Part shown: positions 44,309 to 55,796 of the stretch, piece after piece
Position numbering within the stretch: the first letter of the stretch is position 1
How the letters are laid out: the number at the start of each line of letters is the position of its first letter
Source of the DNA: Actinoplanes italicus
GTDB lineage: Bacteria > Actinomycetota > Actinomycetes > Mycobacteriales > Micromonosporaceae
Length of the DNA: 64,000 nt
Reading direction: 5' to 3'
Assembly (NCBI RefSeq): GCF_003001815.1
Contig: NZ_PVMZ01000018.1
Span: 1-64,000, forward strand
The notes under the pieces: model-generated
Told to the model about the DNA's origin: nothing
Databases searched by the model: none
Seen by the model: the letters and a program-made list of their open reading frames with translations, nothing else
Made by a program: the position numbers and the translations under genes

Positions 44309-44900
44309 AGATCTTGTTAGGTTGCGCCGCCCAACCGACCCGAACCACCCAAGATCGACGAAGCGAAGCAAGAAGCCGCGAGATCTTGTGGGGCTAAGCC
44401 GCCCAACCGACCCGAACCACACAAGATCTGCGGAGGGATGGCGGCGGGCCGCGGCGCGGCCGACAAACGGCACGACGGGCGGCGCGATGGCCGACGGGCG
44501 ACGCAACCAACGACCGGCGACGCGGACGAAGCGAAGCAAGAAGCCGCGAGATCTTGTGGGGCTAAGCCGCCCAACCGACCCGAACCACACAAGATCTGCG
44601 GAGGGATGGCGGCGGGCCGCGGCGCGGCCGACGAACGGCACGACGGGCGGCGCGATGGCCGACGGGCGACGCAACCAACGACCGGCGACGCGGACGAAGC
44701 GAAGCAAGAAGCCGCGAGATCTTGTGGGGCTAAGCCGCCCAACCGACCCGAACCACACAAGATCTGCGGAGGAATGGCGGCGGGCCGCGGCGCGGCCGAC
44801 AAACGGCACGACCGGCAACGCAACCAACGACCGGCGACGCAACCAACGACCGGCGACGCAACCAACGACCGGCGACGCGACGGACGGCGGGTGGCGCGGA
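44309..44900. repeat. 168-bp tandem repeat with hairpins
   Basis: AGATCTTGTG recurs at 44381, 44549 and 44717 (period 168 bp), with a shorter 72-bp unit at 44309 lacking a 96-bp block. Each unit has AGATCTTGTG...CACAAGATCT arms and a loop containing CGACCCGAACC, as in the 83-bp array at 7348. The segment ends with short CAACCAACGACCGGCGACG repeats (to about 44880). Reading frames across it are repetitive artefacts. Confidence 0.85.
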
Positions 44901-44924
44901 CGGGCGGCGGGTGGCGCGGGTGGG

Positions 44925-45686
44925 TTACGGGAGGTCGGAGCTTCGGTGGGTGGTGGTGCGGTCGCCGGCGTGGACGATCACGGTGAAGCCGTCGGCCTCG
45001 CCGCCCTCGGCACCCGGCCACCAAGCCGCCCACCAGCCGGCCTTCACGCTAGCGTGCACGGTCCCACCGGTGGCGAGACGGACCTCGACGGCGGTGACGT
45101 CCGGCGCGGCCAGCCCGAGCGCGTTCGACCACTGGCCGTCGCCCTCGCCGAGGGAGCTGGACGTCTCCAGGTTGACGGTGCCGGCGGGCGGGGCAACCAC
45201 GGCCGACTCCTCGATCAGGGTCATCGAGGCCGCCGCATCCTCGTCGACCATCAGGCACTCGACGAGGTAGGCCTCCTTGCGCATGATCAGGAAGGTGGCC
45301 TCGCCGCGCTGCTCGGCGAGCAGGACGTCGGCCGGGTTCGCGGTGGTCGTGCCGCCGACGCCGTTGCCCGCACAGGCCCGGGCCTGCGGCAACACCTGGT
45401 CGCCGGTACGCGCGGTCGGCATCGCCGTCCACGAGGCGACCGCCTGCTCGGCGGCACCGGGCACCAGCGCCGGGATCGCGACGGCGGCGACTGCGCCGGC
45501 CGCCATGGCGCCGGCACCGGCGATCAGCCAGCGGCGGGCCTGCGGCCGGGCGGTACGGGTGGCCTGACCGGCCATGGTGCGCTCGATGAACGCCTCCGAG
45601 CGCGTCCGCTCCATGGGGGTGGGCTCGCGGTCGCGGGCCGGGTCGAGCACGGCGAGACGGTCCAGGTCGTTCATGCGCTCATCCAT
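44925..45686 (-). CDS. Putative anti-sigma factor, single-span membrane protein
   Basis: A 253-residue protein directly downstream of an ECF sigma gene, overlapping it by 16 bp. A short N-terminal cytoplasmic part (residues 1-50) is followed by a TM helix (about 52-72, WLIAGAGAMAAGAVAAVAIPALV), then an extracytoplasmic domain. The layout fits a CU-type anti-sigma factor, though no ZAS zinc motif is visible. ATG 45686 has AAGGAG upstream. Its role as regulator of the sigma factor is inferred from the neighbour. Confidence 0.72.
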   Translation of the reverse strand: MDERMNDLDRLAVLDPARDREPTPMERTRSEAFIERTMAGQATRTARPQARRWLIAGAGAMAAGAVAAVAIPALVPGAAEQAVASWTAMPTARTGDQVLPQARACAGNGVGGTTTANPADVLLAEQRGEATFLIMRKEAYLVECLMVDEDAAASMTLIEESAVVAPPAGTVNLETSSSLGEGDGQWSNALGLAAPDVTAVEVRLATGGTVHASVKAGWWAAWWPGAEGGEADGFTVIVHAGDRTTTHRSSDLP

Positions 45687-46195
45687 GACTGCTGCTCCTT
45701 GACGGGTGCGAGGGGGGTGGTGGGTTCCAGGGCCGCGGCCAGGCGCTTGCGGGCGCGGGTGAGCCGCATCGCGAACGTCGACCGCCGGCAGTTCAGGACG
45801 GTCGCCGCCTGATCCGAGGTCAGGCCGTCGAACGCGACGAGCGCGAGCACCTCGCGATCGGCCGCGCTCAGGCTCTTCCAGGCCCGTTCGAGGTCGATGC
45901 GGGCGGCGGCGCCGGTCGATCCGTCGGGGACGTGGGTGTCGGCGCCCGCCATCCGTACGTCCAATGCCTGCCGCCGCAGCCAGCCGCGGGTCTGGTTGGC
46001 CATGGTCCGCCGGGCCACCGCGAACAGCCACGGCCGGGCGTCGTCGGGGATGTCGGCGAACCGCCGCCAGGCGGTGAGGAAGACGGTCGACACGACGTCC
46101 TCGGCCTCGTCCGCCGGGATCCGCCGCTCGACGAATCTCAGCAGGTCGGCGAACGTGTCCCGGTGCAGTGCCCGGAACCTCTCCTGTTGGTCCAT
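45671..46195 (-). CDS. ECF-type RNA polymerase sigma factor
   Basis: A 174-residue sigma-70 family ECF protein. Region 2 has FADLLRFVERRIPADEAEDVVSTVFLTAWRRF, and region 4 SAADREVLALVAFDGLTSDQAATVLNC with the helix-turn-helix. The ATG follows a TAGGGGGC stretch. It forms an operon with the putative anti-sigma gene downstream. It is divergent from the monooxygenase operon at 46307, which may be among its targets. Confidence 0.92.
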   Translation of the reverse strand: MDQQERFRALHRDTFADLLRFVERRIPADEAEDVVSTVFLTAWRRFADIPDDARPWLFAVARRTMANQTRGWLRRQALDVRMAGADTHVPDGSTGAAARIDLERAWKSLSAADREVLALVAFDGLTSDQAATVLNCRRSTFAMRLTRARKRLAAALEPTTPLAPVKEQQSWMSA

Positions 46196-46306
46196 GCCCC
46201 CTACCTGTCCGGGAGGCGGCAGTCTGCCACACCCCTTGTACGAACGTTTTCATGTCCGTGTTCGGCCAGAGGCTTGATTCATGACCGTCACTACGTTTTA
46301 GCTGGC

Positions 46307-48060
<1,754 letters not shown>

Positions 48061-48073
<13 letters not shown>

Positions 48074-49521
48074 CCGGACCCACCCCGCTGCGCGGTTCGA
48101 ACGGGATCACGTTCGGCCCGGACGGCCGCCTCTGGGTCGCCGAGTACCTGCACGGCCGGATCAGCGCGGTCGACGTCACGACCGGGGCGACCGAGGTGAT
48201 CACCGGGCCGGGCGGTCCGCTGCAGTCGCCCGACGACCTGGTCTTCGACGCCGACGGCACGATGTACGTCACGGATGTCGCCCCCGGGCTGGTGTGGCGG
48301 CGCGAGCCCGGCGGCGAGTTCACGGTGGCCGCCGACGGGGTGCGCAACCCCAACGGCATCGCCGCGCTCGGCAACCGGATCTTCGTCAACGAGATGACTT
48401 TCGACGGGCGGCTGCTGGAGATCACCGGCGGTACGAAGGTGCTGGCCGAGGGCCTGGTGATGGGCAACGCCATGCAGTTCGGCCCGGACGGGAACCTGTA
48501 CTACCCGCACATGTTCCCGGGTGGTGTCTTCCGGATCGGTCCCGGCGGAGGCACGCCGGAGCTGGTGGCTGAGGCCGCGCAGACGGTCGCCGTCCGGTTC
48601 GGCCGCGACGGGGTGCTGTACGTCCTGTCGTTCGACGAGGCCGGCACGATCGTCCGGATCGACGGCGACGAGCGTACCGAGATCGTCACCGGCATCGCGG
48701 GCCTGGACAACGCCGCCTTCGACGCCGGCGGCCGGATGTTCGTCTCCAGCTTCGCGTCCGGCGGCATCACCGAGATCCTGCCCGGCGGCGGGCTGCGGGA
48801 GGTGCTGCCGCGCGGCCTGGTCGGTCCCTACGGTGTCACCGCCGACGCGGACGGCACGGTCGCCGTCGCCGACCACTACCTGATCGACGGCGCGTACCAG
48901 CCGTTCGCCCACGCGCTCGCCGCCGACGGCGACCTGCTGCACGTCACCTCGCAGTACGGGCAGGTGATGACGTTCGATCGGACCACGCGGACCTCACGGA
49001 CCAGGGCGGAGAACCTCGATCAACCCCAGGGCATCGCGGTACGGCCGGACGGCACCCTGCTGATCGCGGAGGCCGGAGCGGGTCGCGTGCTGGCGATCGC
49101 CCCCGACGACACGAAGTCGGTCGTCGCCGAGGGACTGGGCCGCCCGGCCGACGTGGCGATCGACGCCGACGGCCGCGTCCACGTCACCGACTCCGACCGG
49201 GGTGCCGTCCATCGCCTCGACGACGGCAAGCCGCTGGCGCTCGCCGAGGACCTGCACACCCCGCAGGGCCTGGCCTTCAGCGGCGAACGCCTGTTCGTCG
49301 TCGAGGCCGGTCGCCGCCGCCTGGTCGAGGTCGGCCCGCCGTCCCGGGTGGTGGCCGAGGATCTGCCGGTGGCCGTCCCCCGGCACACCCTGCCGGATCT
49401 GCTCATCGAGGGCCTGCCCGGCGTGCCCCGCCAGTTCGCGGCCCTGGCCACCGCCCCGGACGGCACCCTCCTGCTGGGCGCCTCCGGTGACGGCAGCGTC
49501 CTCCGCCTCAGCGTCGCGTAG
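48061..49521 (+). CDS. SMP-30/gluconolactonase-like beta-propeller protein
   Basis: A 486-residue cytoplasmic protein of repeated propeller blades with the pattern N/D-G-I-A-x-G-P-D-G (NGITFGPDGRLWVAEYL, PNGIAALGNRIFV, GIAVRPDGTLLIAEAG, DVAIDADGRVHVTDSD). Two six-bladed-type halves can be seen. SMP-30/LRE proteins hydrolyse lactones, which fits with the Baeyer-Villiger enzyme upstream: that enzyme could make a lactone and this one open it. The start is uncertain: GTG 48061 has GGAG 8 nt upstream, and GTG 48070 overlaps the monooxygenase stop as GTGA. Confidence 0.82.
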
Positions 49522-49565
49522 CCCGCGCACGTGTAGGTCGGCGATCTCGTGGAAACCCCCGTGAG

Positions 49566-51155
49566 GTGACCGTCGAAGCAACCACCGCTCCGCCGTCGGC
49601 GTGGGCGCCGCTACGGGTCGCGGCGTTCCGCGCCCTCTGGCTGGCGCTGCTGGCCAGCAACATCGGCACGTGGATGCAGACCGTCGGCGCCCAGTGGCTG
49701 CTCGTCGAGGAGTCCGGGACCGACACCCTGGTGGCGGTCGTGCAGACCGCCAGCACGCTGCCGATCGTGCTGCTCGCCATGCCGGCCGGTGCGCTGGCCG
49801 ACATCTTCGACCGGCGGCGGCTGCTGATCGCCGTCCAGGTGTTCCTGGCCGGGGCCGGCGCCCTGCTGACCGTCCTCACGGTCGCCGGGCAGATGCCGCC
49901 CACCCTGCTGCTGACGCTCACCTTCGTGCTGGGCGCCGGTCAGGCGGTGACCGCGCCGGCGTGGCAGTCGCTCATTCCGGAGCTGGTGCCGCGACCGCAG
50001 CTGGCGTCCGCGTCGGCGCTCGGTGCGATCAGCATGAACCTGGCCCGGGCGGTCGGCCCGGCGGTGGCCGGCGCGCTGATCGCACGGGCCGGCGCCGGTG
50101 TGGTGTTCGGACTCAACACGCTGTCGTTCGCGGTGTTCGCGCTGGTGCTGTGGCGCTGGCGGCCCGCCGCGCCGACCGGCGGCGGAACGCCGGAGCGGTT
50201 CGCGGCCGCGGTCCGGTCCGGAGGCCGCTACGTGCGGCACTCGCCGGTGGTGCGGCGGATCCTGCTGCGTGCCGGTCTGTTCCTGGTGCCCGGCAGTGCG
50301 CTGTGGGCGCTGCTGCCGCTGGTCGCGAGCCGTGGGCTGGGCCTCGGTTCGGGCGGTTACGGCGTGCTGCTCGGAGCGGTCGGCGTGGGCGCGGTGGCCG
50401 GGGCGCTGCTGCTGCCCCGGTTGCGGGCGCGGTGGTCGCTGAACCGGCTGCTGCTGATCTCCGGGGTGCTCTTCGCCATCGTGCTGGCGGTGCTCGGGAC
50501 GGCGACGTCGACGGCGGCCGTGGTGATCGTGCTGCTGCCCGCCGGGGTCGCGTGGGTGATGGTGCTGTCCAGTGTGAACGCGGCGATGCAGCTGTTCCTG
50601 CCGAACTGGGTCCGCGCCCGTGGCCTGGCCATCTACCAGATGGTCTTCGCGGGAGCGCAGGCCGCCGGATCCCTGGCCTGGGGTGTCGTCTCGGACATGT
50701 GGGGGTTGCTGCCGGCGCATCTGGCCGCGGCGGTGCTGATGCTGGCCGGGGTGGCCACGCTGCGCCGGCTGCCACTGCACGACACCAGCGGCCTGGACCG
50801 GGACCCTGCCGTGTTCTGGCCGGAACCCCATCTCGAGATCGACCCGGACGACCACGGCGGCCCGGTGCTGGTTCTGGCCGCCTACCGGGTCCGGCCGGAC
50901 CGGGAGGCGGCGTTCGTCGAGGCCATGGCGGGCGTACGCCGCAGCCGGTTGCGTACCGGCGCTGAGCGCTGGGGCCTGTTCCATGACGGCGAACAGCCCG
51001 GCCGCCTGGTCGAGGCGTACGTGGTCCCCAGCTGGGACGAACACCTGCGCCAGCACACCGGCCGCCTGACCGGCACCGACCGAGCGATCGAGCAGCGGGC
51101 CCTGGACCTGGCCGACGGCCCGCCCGAGGTCAGCCACCTTCTGTCCACCGGCTGA
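49566..51155 (+). CDS. MFS transporter of the MFS_3 (EntS-like) type
   Basis: A 529-residue exporter. Twelve hydrophobic helices occupy residues ~15-405, opening with PLRVAAFRALWLALLASNIGTWMQTVGAQWLL, a hallmark of the MFS_3/EntS group. A cytoplasmic C-terminal ~100-residue domain (VLVLAAYRVRPDREAAFVEAM) has a ferredoxin-like monooxygenase-fold look, common in this group. The substrate is unknown; it follows the lactone-type genes 44 bp later and may export or import related compounds. The start is GTG 49566 without a clear RBS. Confidence 0.88.
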   Translation: MTVEATTAPPSAWAPLRVAAFRALWLALLASNIGTWMQTVGAQWLLVEESGTDTLVAVVQTASTLPIVLLAMPAGALADIFDRRRLLIAVQVFLAGAGALLTVLTVAGQMPPTLLLTLTFVLGAGQAVTAPAWQSLIPELVPRPQLASASALGAISMNLARAVGPAVAGALIARAGAGVVFGLNTLSFAVFALVLWRWRPAAPTGGGTPERFAAAVRSGGRYVRHSPVVRRILLRAGLFLVPGSALWALLPLVASRGLGLGSGGYGVLLGAVGVGAVAGALLLPRLRARWSLNRLLLISGVLFAIVLAVLGTATSTAAVVIVLLPAGVAWVMVLSSVNAAMQLFLPNWVRARGLAIYQMVFAGAQAAGSLAWGVVSDMWGLLPAHLAAAVLMLAGVATLRRLPLHDTSGLDRDPAVFWPEPHLEIDPDDHGGPVLVLAAYRVRPDREAAFVEAMAGVRRSRLRTGAERWGLFHDGEQPGRLVEAYVVPSWDEHLRQHTGRLTGTDRAIEQRALDLADGPPEVSHLLSTG

Positions 51156-51159
51156 GCGC

Positions 51160-53151
51160 CTACCGGCGGTAGGTGCGCTGGACGCTGTACCCGACGTTGC
51201 CGGCCCGGTCGTAGGCGCGGAGCTTCACGGTGAACCTCTTGCCGTACCGGGCCGGATCCAGTCGGAAGGTGTACGCGGACCGGGTGTCGGTGGCCACCGC
51301 TCTGCCGTTGACCAGCAGCTGGACCCGGGCGATGCCGTTTCGGTCGCTCGCGGACGCGGTGATCGTCGTGGCCTTGGCGACCGTGGCACCGTCCTTGGGC
51401 GTCCTGCCGAGGGCCACGCTGGGCGGGGTGTTGTCGACGATCACGGTACGTGCGGCGCTGGTCAGATTGCCGAGCGTGTCCAGCGCGATCCAGGTGACCG
51501 TCCGGTTGCCGTCCTCACCGCTCCGCACGCTGGCCGTGGTGTAGGAGCGGGGACGGTCCGCGCCGTCCGGGTCGGCGAGGTAGGACCGGTCGACTCCGGC
51601 GGGGTCCGACGCGGTGATCGTCGTGGTGAAGTGCGTGCCGCGTACCAGGGTCCGGTTGCCCGGAGTCACGGTGATGACCGGGCCCTGCTCGTCCGGCGGC
51701 GGCGTGGGCCGTGGGGTCACCGGCTCGGAGGGCGCGCTCGTCGCCGTTCCCGCGGTCGTGTCGGCGGTCACCGTGACCGTGTAAGCGGTGCCGTTGCTCA
51801 GGCCGGTGATCACGCACGTCGTCGTGCTGGTGACGCAGCGGGCTCCACCCGGGGCCGCGGTCGCGATGTAGTCGTTCAGCAACCCGTCACCGAGATTCCC
51901 CCGGGTCCACGACACCTCGATCGCCTCGTCACCGGGTGTCACGGTGACGACGGTCGGAGGTTTCGGGCCGACCGGCGGTAGTGGAAGCGGCAGCACCGCT
52001 CCGGGGGTCGCCCGGTTCCCGGTGGCGCCGTCGCCCAACTGACCGAAGTTGCCGGCGCCCCAGCAGTAGGCCCGGTTGTCGCTGCCCAGCCCGCAGGTGT
52101 GGTGGTAGCCGGCGGTGAGCTGGGTGAAGACGACGTCGGGCGGGGCGCTGACCGCCACCGGCGCCGACCGGTCGACGCCGGAACCGTCGCCCAGCTTCCC
52201 GAAGCCGCCGTTGCCCCAGCAGTAGGTTCTGGTGTCGATGCTGAGTCCGCACGTGTGATCCGAACCCGCTGCGAGCTGAGTGAACGCGACTCCGGCCGGG
52301 GCGTTCACCGCCGCCGGCCTCGAACGGTCCCCGGTGTCACCGGTGCCCAGTTGACCGGAGCCACCGTAGCCCCAGCAATAGGCCCTGTTGTCGAGGCCCA
52401 GCCCGCATGTGTGAGCGCCGTTGGCCGTGAGCTGTGTGAATCCGACCGGAGCGTCCACTGTCACGGGCGTCGACCGGTTCTCGACAACACCGTCGCCCAG
52501 CTGACCGAGGGTGCCATATCCCCAGCAGTAGGCCCTGGTGTTGCGGCCCAATGCGCAGACATGGTTACTGCCCGAGGTGAGCTGGGTGAAGGTGACCCCG
52601 GCCGGACTGCTCACCGCGACGGGAACCGCCCGGTCTGATGTGCCACCGTAGCCGAGCTGGCCGGATTCACCGCCGCCCCAGCAGTAGATCCTGGTGTCGC
52701 TGCCCAACCCGCACGAGTGGCCGCTGCCGGTGGTGAGCGAGGTGAAGCTCACCCTGGCCGGGGCGTTCACCGCCACGGGGCTCGACCACACTCCGGTGTC
52801 GCCGTTGCCCAGTTGCCCGGAGAGGCCGTTGCCCCAGCAGTACATCCGGGTGTCGCCGGCCAGCCCGCAGGTGTGGCTACCGCCCGCGCTGAGCTGGGTG
52901 AAGGTAACCCCCGCCGGGGCCCTCACCGCCAGCGGCCGGGACCGGTCCCCGGTGTCACCGCTGCCCAGCTGGCCGTTGCCGCCGAGGCCCCAGCAGTAGC
53001 CCTTCAAGTCGCTGCCCACTCCGCACGTGAAGTTGCCACCGGCGGTCAGCTGCGTGATCTGGGGGGCAGCCGAACGGGCCGCGACCGGCCCCGTGGTCGC
53101 CGCCGCCAGCAGGGCCGCCACCGCGACCGTCGATCCGATCCTTCTCAGCAC
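51160..53151 (-). CDS. Secreted RCC1-repeat protein with fibronectin/Ig-like domains
   Basis: A 663-residue secreted protein. The signal peptide (to about residue 27) precedes seven RCC1-type propeller blades, each with a CGLGSDxRxYCWGxGxxGQLG core, between residues ~32 and 385. A fibronectin-type III domain (about 400-480) and two Ig-like/bacterial adhesion domains follow (to 663), the last with FTVKLRAYDRAGNVGYS. RCC1 propellers are protein-binding; in secreted actinobacterial proteins the partner is unknown. The start is GTG 53151 with no RBS seen. The convergent MFS gene ends 4 bp away. Confidence 0.88.
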   Translation of the reverse strand: MLRRIGSTVAVAALLAAATTGPVAARSAAPQITQLTAGGNFTCGVGSDLKGYCWGLGGNGQLGSGDTGDRSRPLAVRAPAGVTFTQLSAGGSHTCGLAGDTRMYCWGNGLSGQLGNGDTGVWSSPVAVNAPARVSFTSLTTGSGHSCGLGSDTRIYCWGGGESGQLGYGGTSDRAVPVAVSSPAGVTFTQLTSGSNHVCALGRNTRAYCWGYGTLGQLGDGVVENRSTPVTVDAPVGFTQLTANGAHTCGLGLDNRAYCWGYGGSGQLGTGDTGDRSRPAAVNAPAGVAFTQLAAGSDHTCGLSIDTRTYCWGNGGFGKLGDGSGVDRSAPVAVSAPPDVVFTQLTAGYHHTCGLGSDNRAYCWGAGNFGQLGDGATGNRATPGAVLPLPLPPVGPKPPTVVTVTPGDEAIEVSWTRGNLGDGLLNDYIATAAPGGARCVTSTTTCVITGLSNGTAYTVTVTADTTAGTATSAPSEPVTPRPTPPPDEQGPVITVTPGNRTLVRGTHFTTTITASDPAGVDRSYLADPDGADRPRSYTTASVRSGEDGNRTVTWIALDTLGNLTSAARTVIVDNTPPSVALGRTPKDGATVAKATTITASASDRNGIARVQLLVNGRAVATDTRSAYTFRLDPARYGKRFTVKLRAYDRAGNVGYSVQRTYRR

Positions 53152-53211
53152 GTAGCCGACAGCACCACAGTGCCCCGGTCGAGGGTCGCGTCCCGTGGGG
53201 CGTTCACCCGT

Positions 53212-53862
53212 TCAGGTACCGGCGTTGAGGAAGGCCAGCACCGCCATCACCCGGCGGTTGTCGTCGTCGGACTGGGACAGGCCCAGTTTGCCGAAGATGG
53301 CGGCGATGTTCTTGCTGACCGCGCTGTCGCTCAGGAACAGGCGCTGGCCGATCGCCGCGTTGGAGCGGCCCTGCGCCATCAGTTCCAGCACCTCGCGTTC
53401 GCGCGGAGTGAGCGCGGTGAGCGGGGACCCGGGGCCGCCGGAGTTCAGCAGTTTCGCGATCACCTGCGGGTCCATCACGGTGCCGCCGTTCGCGACCCGG
53501 CGGACGGCGTCGGCGAACTGGTCGCCGTTGAGGACGCGGTCCTTGAGCAGGTAGCCGACCGCTCCGGCGCCGTCGGCGAGCAGTTCGCGGGCGTACAGCT
53601 GCTCGACGTGCGCGGACAGCACCAGGACCGGCAGGCCGGGTCGGGCGCCTCGGGCCTCGAGGGCGATCTGCAGGCCCTCGTCGGTCTGGGTCGGCGGCAG
53701 GCGTACGTCCACGACCGCGACGTCCGGACGGTGCCGGGCCAGGGCGTCGCGCAGGGACGGGCCGTCGGCGACCGACGCGACGATCGTGAAACCGTGCGTC
53801 TCCAGCAGCAGCGCGAGGCCGTCCCTCAGGATGTGGAGGTCTTCGGCGAGGACAACGCGCAC
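53212..53862 (-). CDS. NarL/FixJ-type response regulator
   Basis: A 216-residue regulator. The receiver domain has AED near residue 7, Asp in VAVVDVRLP near residue 51, and Lys in YLLKDRVL. The C-terminal LuxR helix-turn-helix (about 145-210) has LTPREREVLELMAQGRSNAAIGQRL. GTG 53862 is 5 nt after GGAGG, giving a 37-bp overlap with the kinase gene; a longer open frame antisense to the kinase is not used. It pairs with the kinase at 53826. Confidence 0.92.
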   Translation of the reverse strand: MRVVLAEDLHILRDGLALLLETHGFTIVASVADGPSLRDALARHRPDVAVVDVRLPPTQTDEGLQIALEARGARPGLPVLVLSAHVEQLYARELLADGAGAVGYLLKDRVLNGDQFADAVRRVANGGTVMDPQVIAKLLNSGGPGSPLTALTPREREVLELMAQGRSNAAIGQRLFLSDSAVSKNIAAIFGKLGLSQSDDDNRRVMAVLAFLNAGT

Positions 53863-55733
53863 GGCACCTCCATGATCACGACGGTCGGCCCGCCGGGCGG
53901 GCTGTGCAGGGTCAGGTCGCCGTCGAAGGCGCCGAGCCGCCGCTCGATCCCGGCCAGTCCGGTGCCACGGGCCGGGTCGGCGCCCCCCGGGCCGTCGTCG
54001 GTGACCACCATACGCAACCGTCCGTCCCGGTGGCTCATCGTGAGGATCACGTGGGAGGCGACCCGGGCCGCGTTGGCGAGCGTCTCGCAGACGGCGAAGT
54101 AGACGGCCGACTCGACGGCCGGTTCCAGGCGTCCGGGCAGCTCGCCGTCGACCGTCACCGGCAGGGGCGTGTCCAGCGCGATGGCGCGGACCGCGTCGGT
54201 GAGGCCGCGTTCGGCCAGGACCGGCGGGTGGATGCCGCGGACCAGGTCGCGCAGTTCCGCAAGGGCCGTGGCGGACGTCTCCTGAGCCTGGGTGAGCAGC
54301 TGCTTGGCCCGTACCGGATCGGTGTCGATGAGCCGGGCCACCGCACCGAGGCCGAGCCCGACCGCGATGAGCCGCGCCTGCGCGCCGTCGTGCAGGTCGC
54401 GCTCGATGCGCCGGAGTTCGGCGGCGGCCGCGTCGACGGTGACGGCCCGGCTGGTGTGCAGGCGGGCGACCCGGCCGGCCAGGACGGCGGCGGCGGTCGG
54501 CCCGAGCATGGCCCGGTCCCACCAGAGGTGCAGGCGGGCCAGCGGGGCGGCCAGCAGGAGTCCGAGCAGGGCGATGACGAGGCCGGTGAGCAGGCTGGTC
54601 CAGTCCGGGATCCAGGCGGGGACGACGTGCACGTGCTCCAGGCCGTACCAGAGGTAGAACGGGGTGATCCACTCGCCGGTGAACAGGCCGATCGGCACGC
54701 CCCACGGCGCCCACGACAGCGGCTGCCAGGTGAGGCCGAAAAAGCCGAGGGCGACCAGGATCGACGGCAGGAACGACAGCGGCGCCAGTACGGCCGCGCC
54801 GAACGCCCAGATCAGGTCGCGCCAGGTGGCCGGGTCGCGGCCGGCCCAGCCGTACCGCTGCATGCTGATCGCGACGTCCCGATCGTCGTAGAGGCCGCGG
54901 CCGACCCGGTAGGAGCCGTCCGCCTCCGGCTGGGGTGGCGGCGGGAGCGGACGGTACGGGCTGGGCAGGTCCACACCGAACCACTGCCGGGCGCGGCTGC
55001 GATAGATTCCGGTCAGCGGCCGGGTCGTCGTGGTGACCATCGGCAGCAGGCCGCCCCACGACAGCAGGATGGCGACGAGGCTGAGCGCGGCCGCGCCGAA
55101 GGCGGCCAGCGAGAGCCCTGCCAGTCCGGCGAGCTGCCAGGTCGCGGTCCAGGCACGGCTGATCCGGCCTGCCGGGCGCGGTGCGCGGTCACTCGGCAGC
55201 AGCATCATCCGGGTGCTCCGGCCGTACCATCGCAATGATCTCGGGGCGACCAGCAACGCCGCGATGACCGCCGCAGCAGCCGCGAGCAGCCCCCATGGCC
55301 GCGTGGCCGCCGCGACAGCGCCCAGGACGATCAGCGCCGGCGGGAGCAGGAGGGCGAGCCCGCCGGTGACCGGCGTGAGGGCCAGCCAGCGCCACTCCCG
55401 GACGGCTTCCGGATCGTCGCTGTAGTGATCGATCCGGGACATCCAGGCCGGGATCCTCGGCGACCGGTAGAGGGTGCCACCGTAGGAGTACCAGCCGTCG
55501 TCGCGGCGTTGCGGGACCGGCGGCGGCGTGCGCGGGAGGTCGGGCAGCCCGGCGCCGGCCCAGTCGCGGGCCAGGCGGCGCCCCAGATCGGCGAGCCGCA
55601 CCCGGCCCGCCGAGGCGGCCGGAAACGGGATCACCAGGGTCAGGGCGATCAAGAGAACGAGGGCGTACGCCCAACCGGCCACCGCCAGCAGGAGGAGGAC
55701 GATGCACCGAACGGTGGCGACGAGGCGTTTCAT
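53826..55733 (-). CDS. Sensor histidine kinase with duplicated membrane sensor domain
   Basis: A 635-residue kinase. The N-terminal half holds two similar units: a long TM region with a Pro-rich segment (PDLPRTPPPVPQRRDDGWYSYGG) followed by WMSRIDHYSDDPEAVREW, then later PSPYRPLPPPPQPEADGSYRVG followed by SMQRYGWAGRDPATWRDL. About eight TM helices are present. The HisKA_3 motif is LRRIERDLHDGAQARLIAVGLGLGAV and the HATPase domain follows, ending TGLAGIERRLGAF. ATG 55733 has GGGGG upstream. It is operon-linked to the response regulator. Confidence 0.88.
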   Translation of the reverse strand: MKRLVATVRCIVLLLLAVAGWAYALVLLIALTLVIPFPAASAGRVRLADLGRRLARDWAGAGLPDLPRTPPPVPQRRDDGWYSYGGTLYRSPRIPAWMSRIDHYSDDPEAVREWRWLALTPVTGGLALLLPPALIVLGAVAAATRPWGLLAAAAAVIAALLVAPRSLRWYGRSTRMMLLPSDRAPRPAGRISRAWTATWQLAGLAGLSLAAFGAAALSLVAILLSWGGLLPMVTTTTRPLTGIYRSRARQWFGVDLPSPYRPLPPPPQPEADGSYRVGRGLYDDRDVAISMQRYGWAGRDPATWRDLIWAFGAAVLAPLSFLPSILVALGFFGLTWQPLSWAPWGVPIGLFTGEWITPFYLWYGLEHVHVVPAWIPDWTSLLTGLVIALLGLLLAAPLARLHLWWDRAMLGPTAAAVLAGRVARLHTSRAVTVDAAAAELRRIERDLHDGAQARLIAVGLGLGAVARLIDTDPVRAKQLLTQAQETSATALAELRDLVRGIHPPVLAERGLTDAVRAIALDTPLPVTVDGELPGRLEPAVESAVYFAVCETLANAARVASHVILTMSHRDGRLRMVVTDDGPGGADPARGTGLAGIERRLGAFDGDLTLHSPPGGPTVVIMEVPCALSSPKTSTS

Positions 55734-55796
55734 GCCCCCGAGTCTTCGCCGCCGCGACCGCCACCACATGCCAGCAGGCTATCGACGACGGTGTAG

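Noticed and set aside
44003..45033. Large repeat proteins over the 168-bp array
   Set aside because: The frames are translations of hairpin repeats; hexamer-like DNA symmetry explains them.
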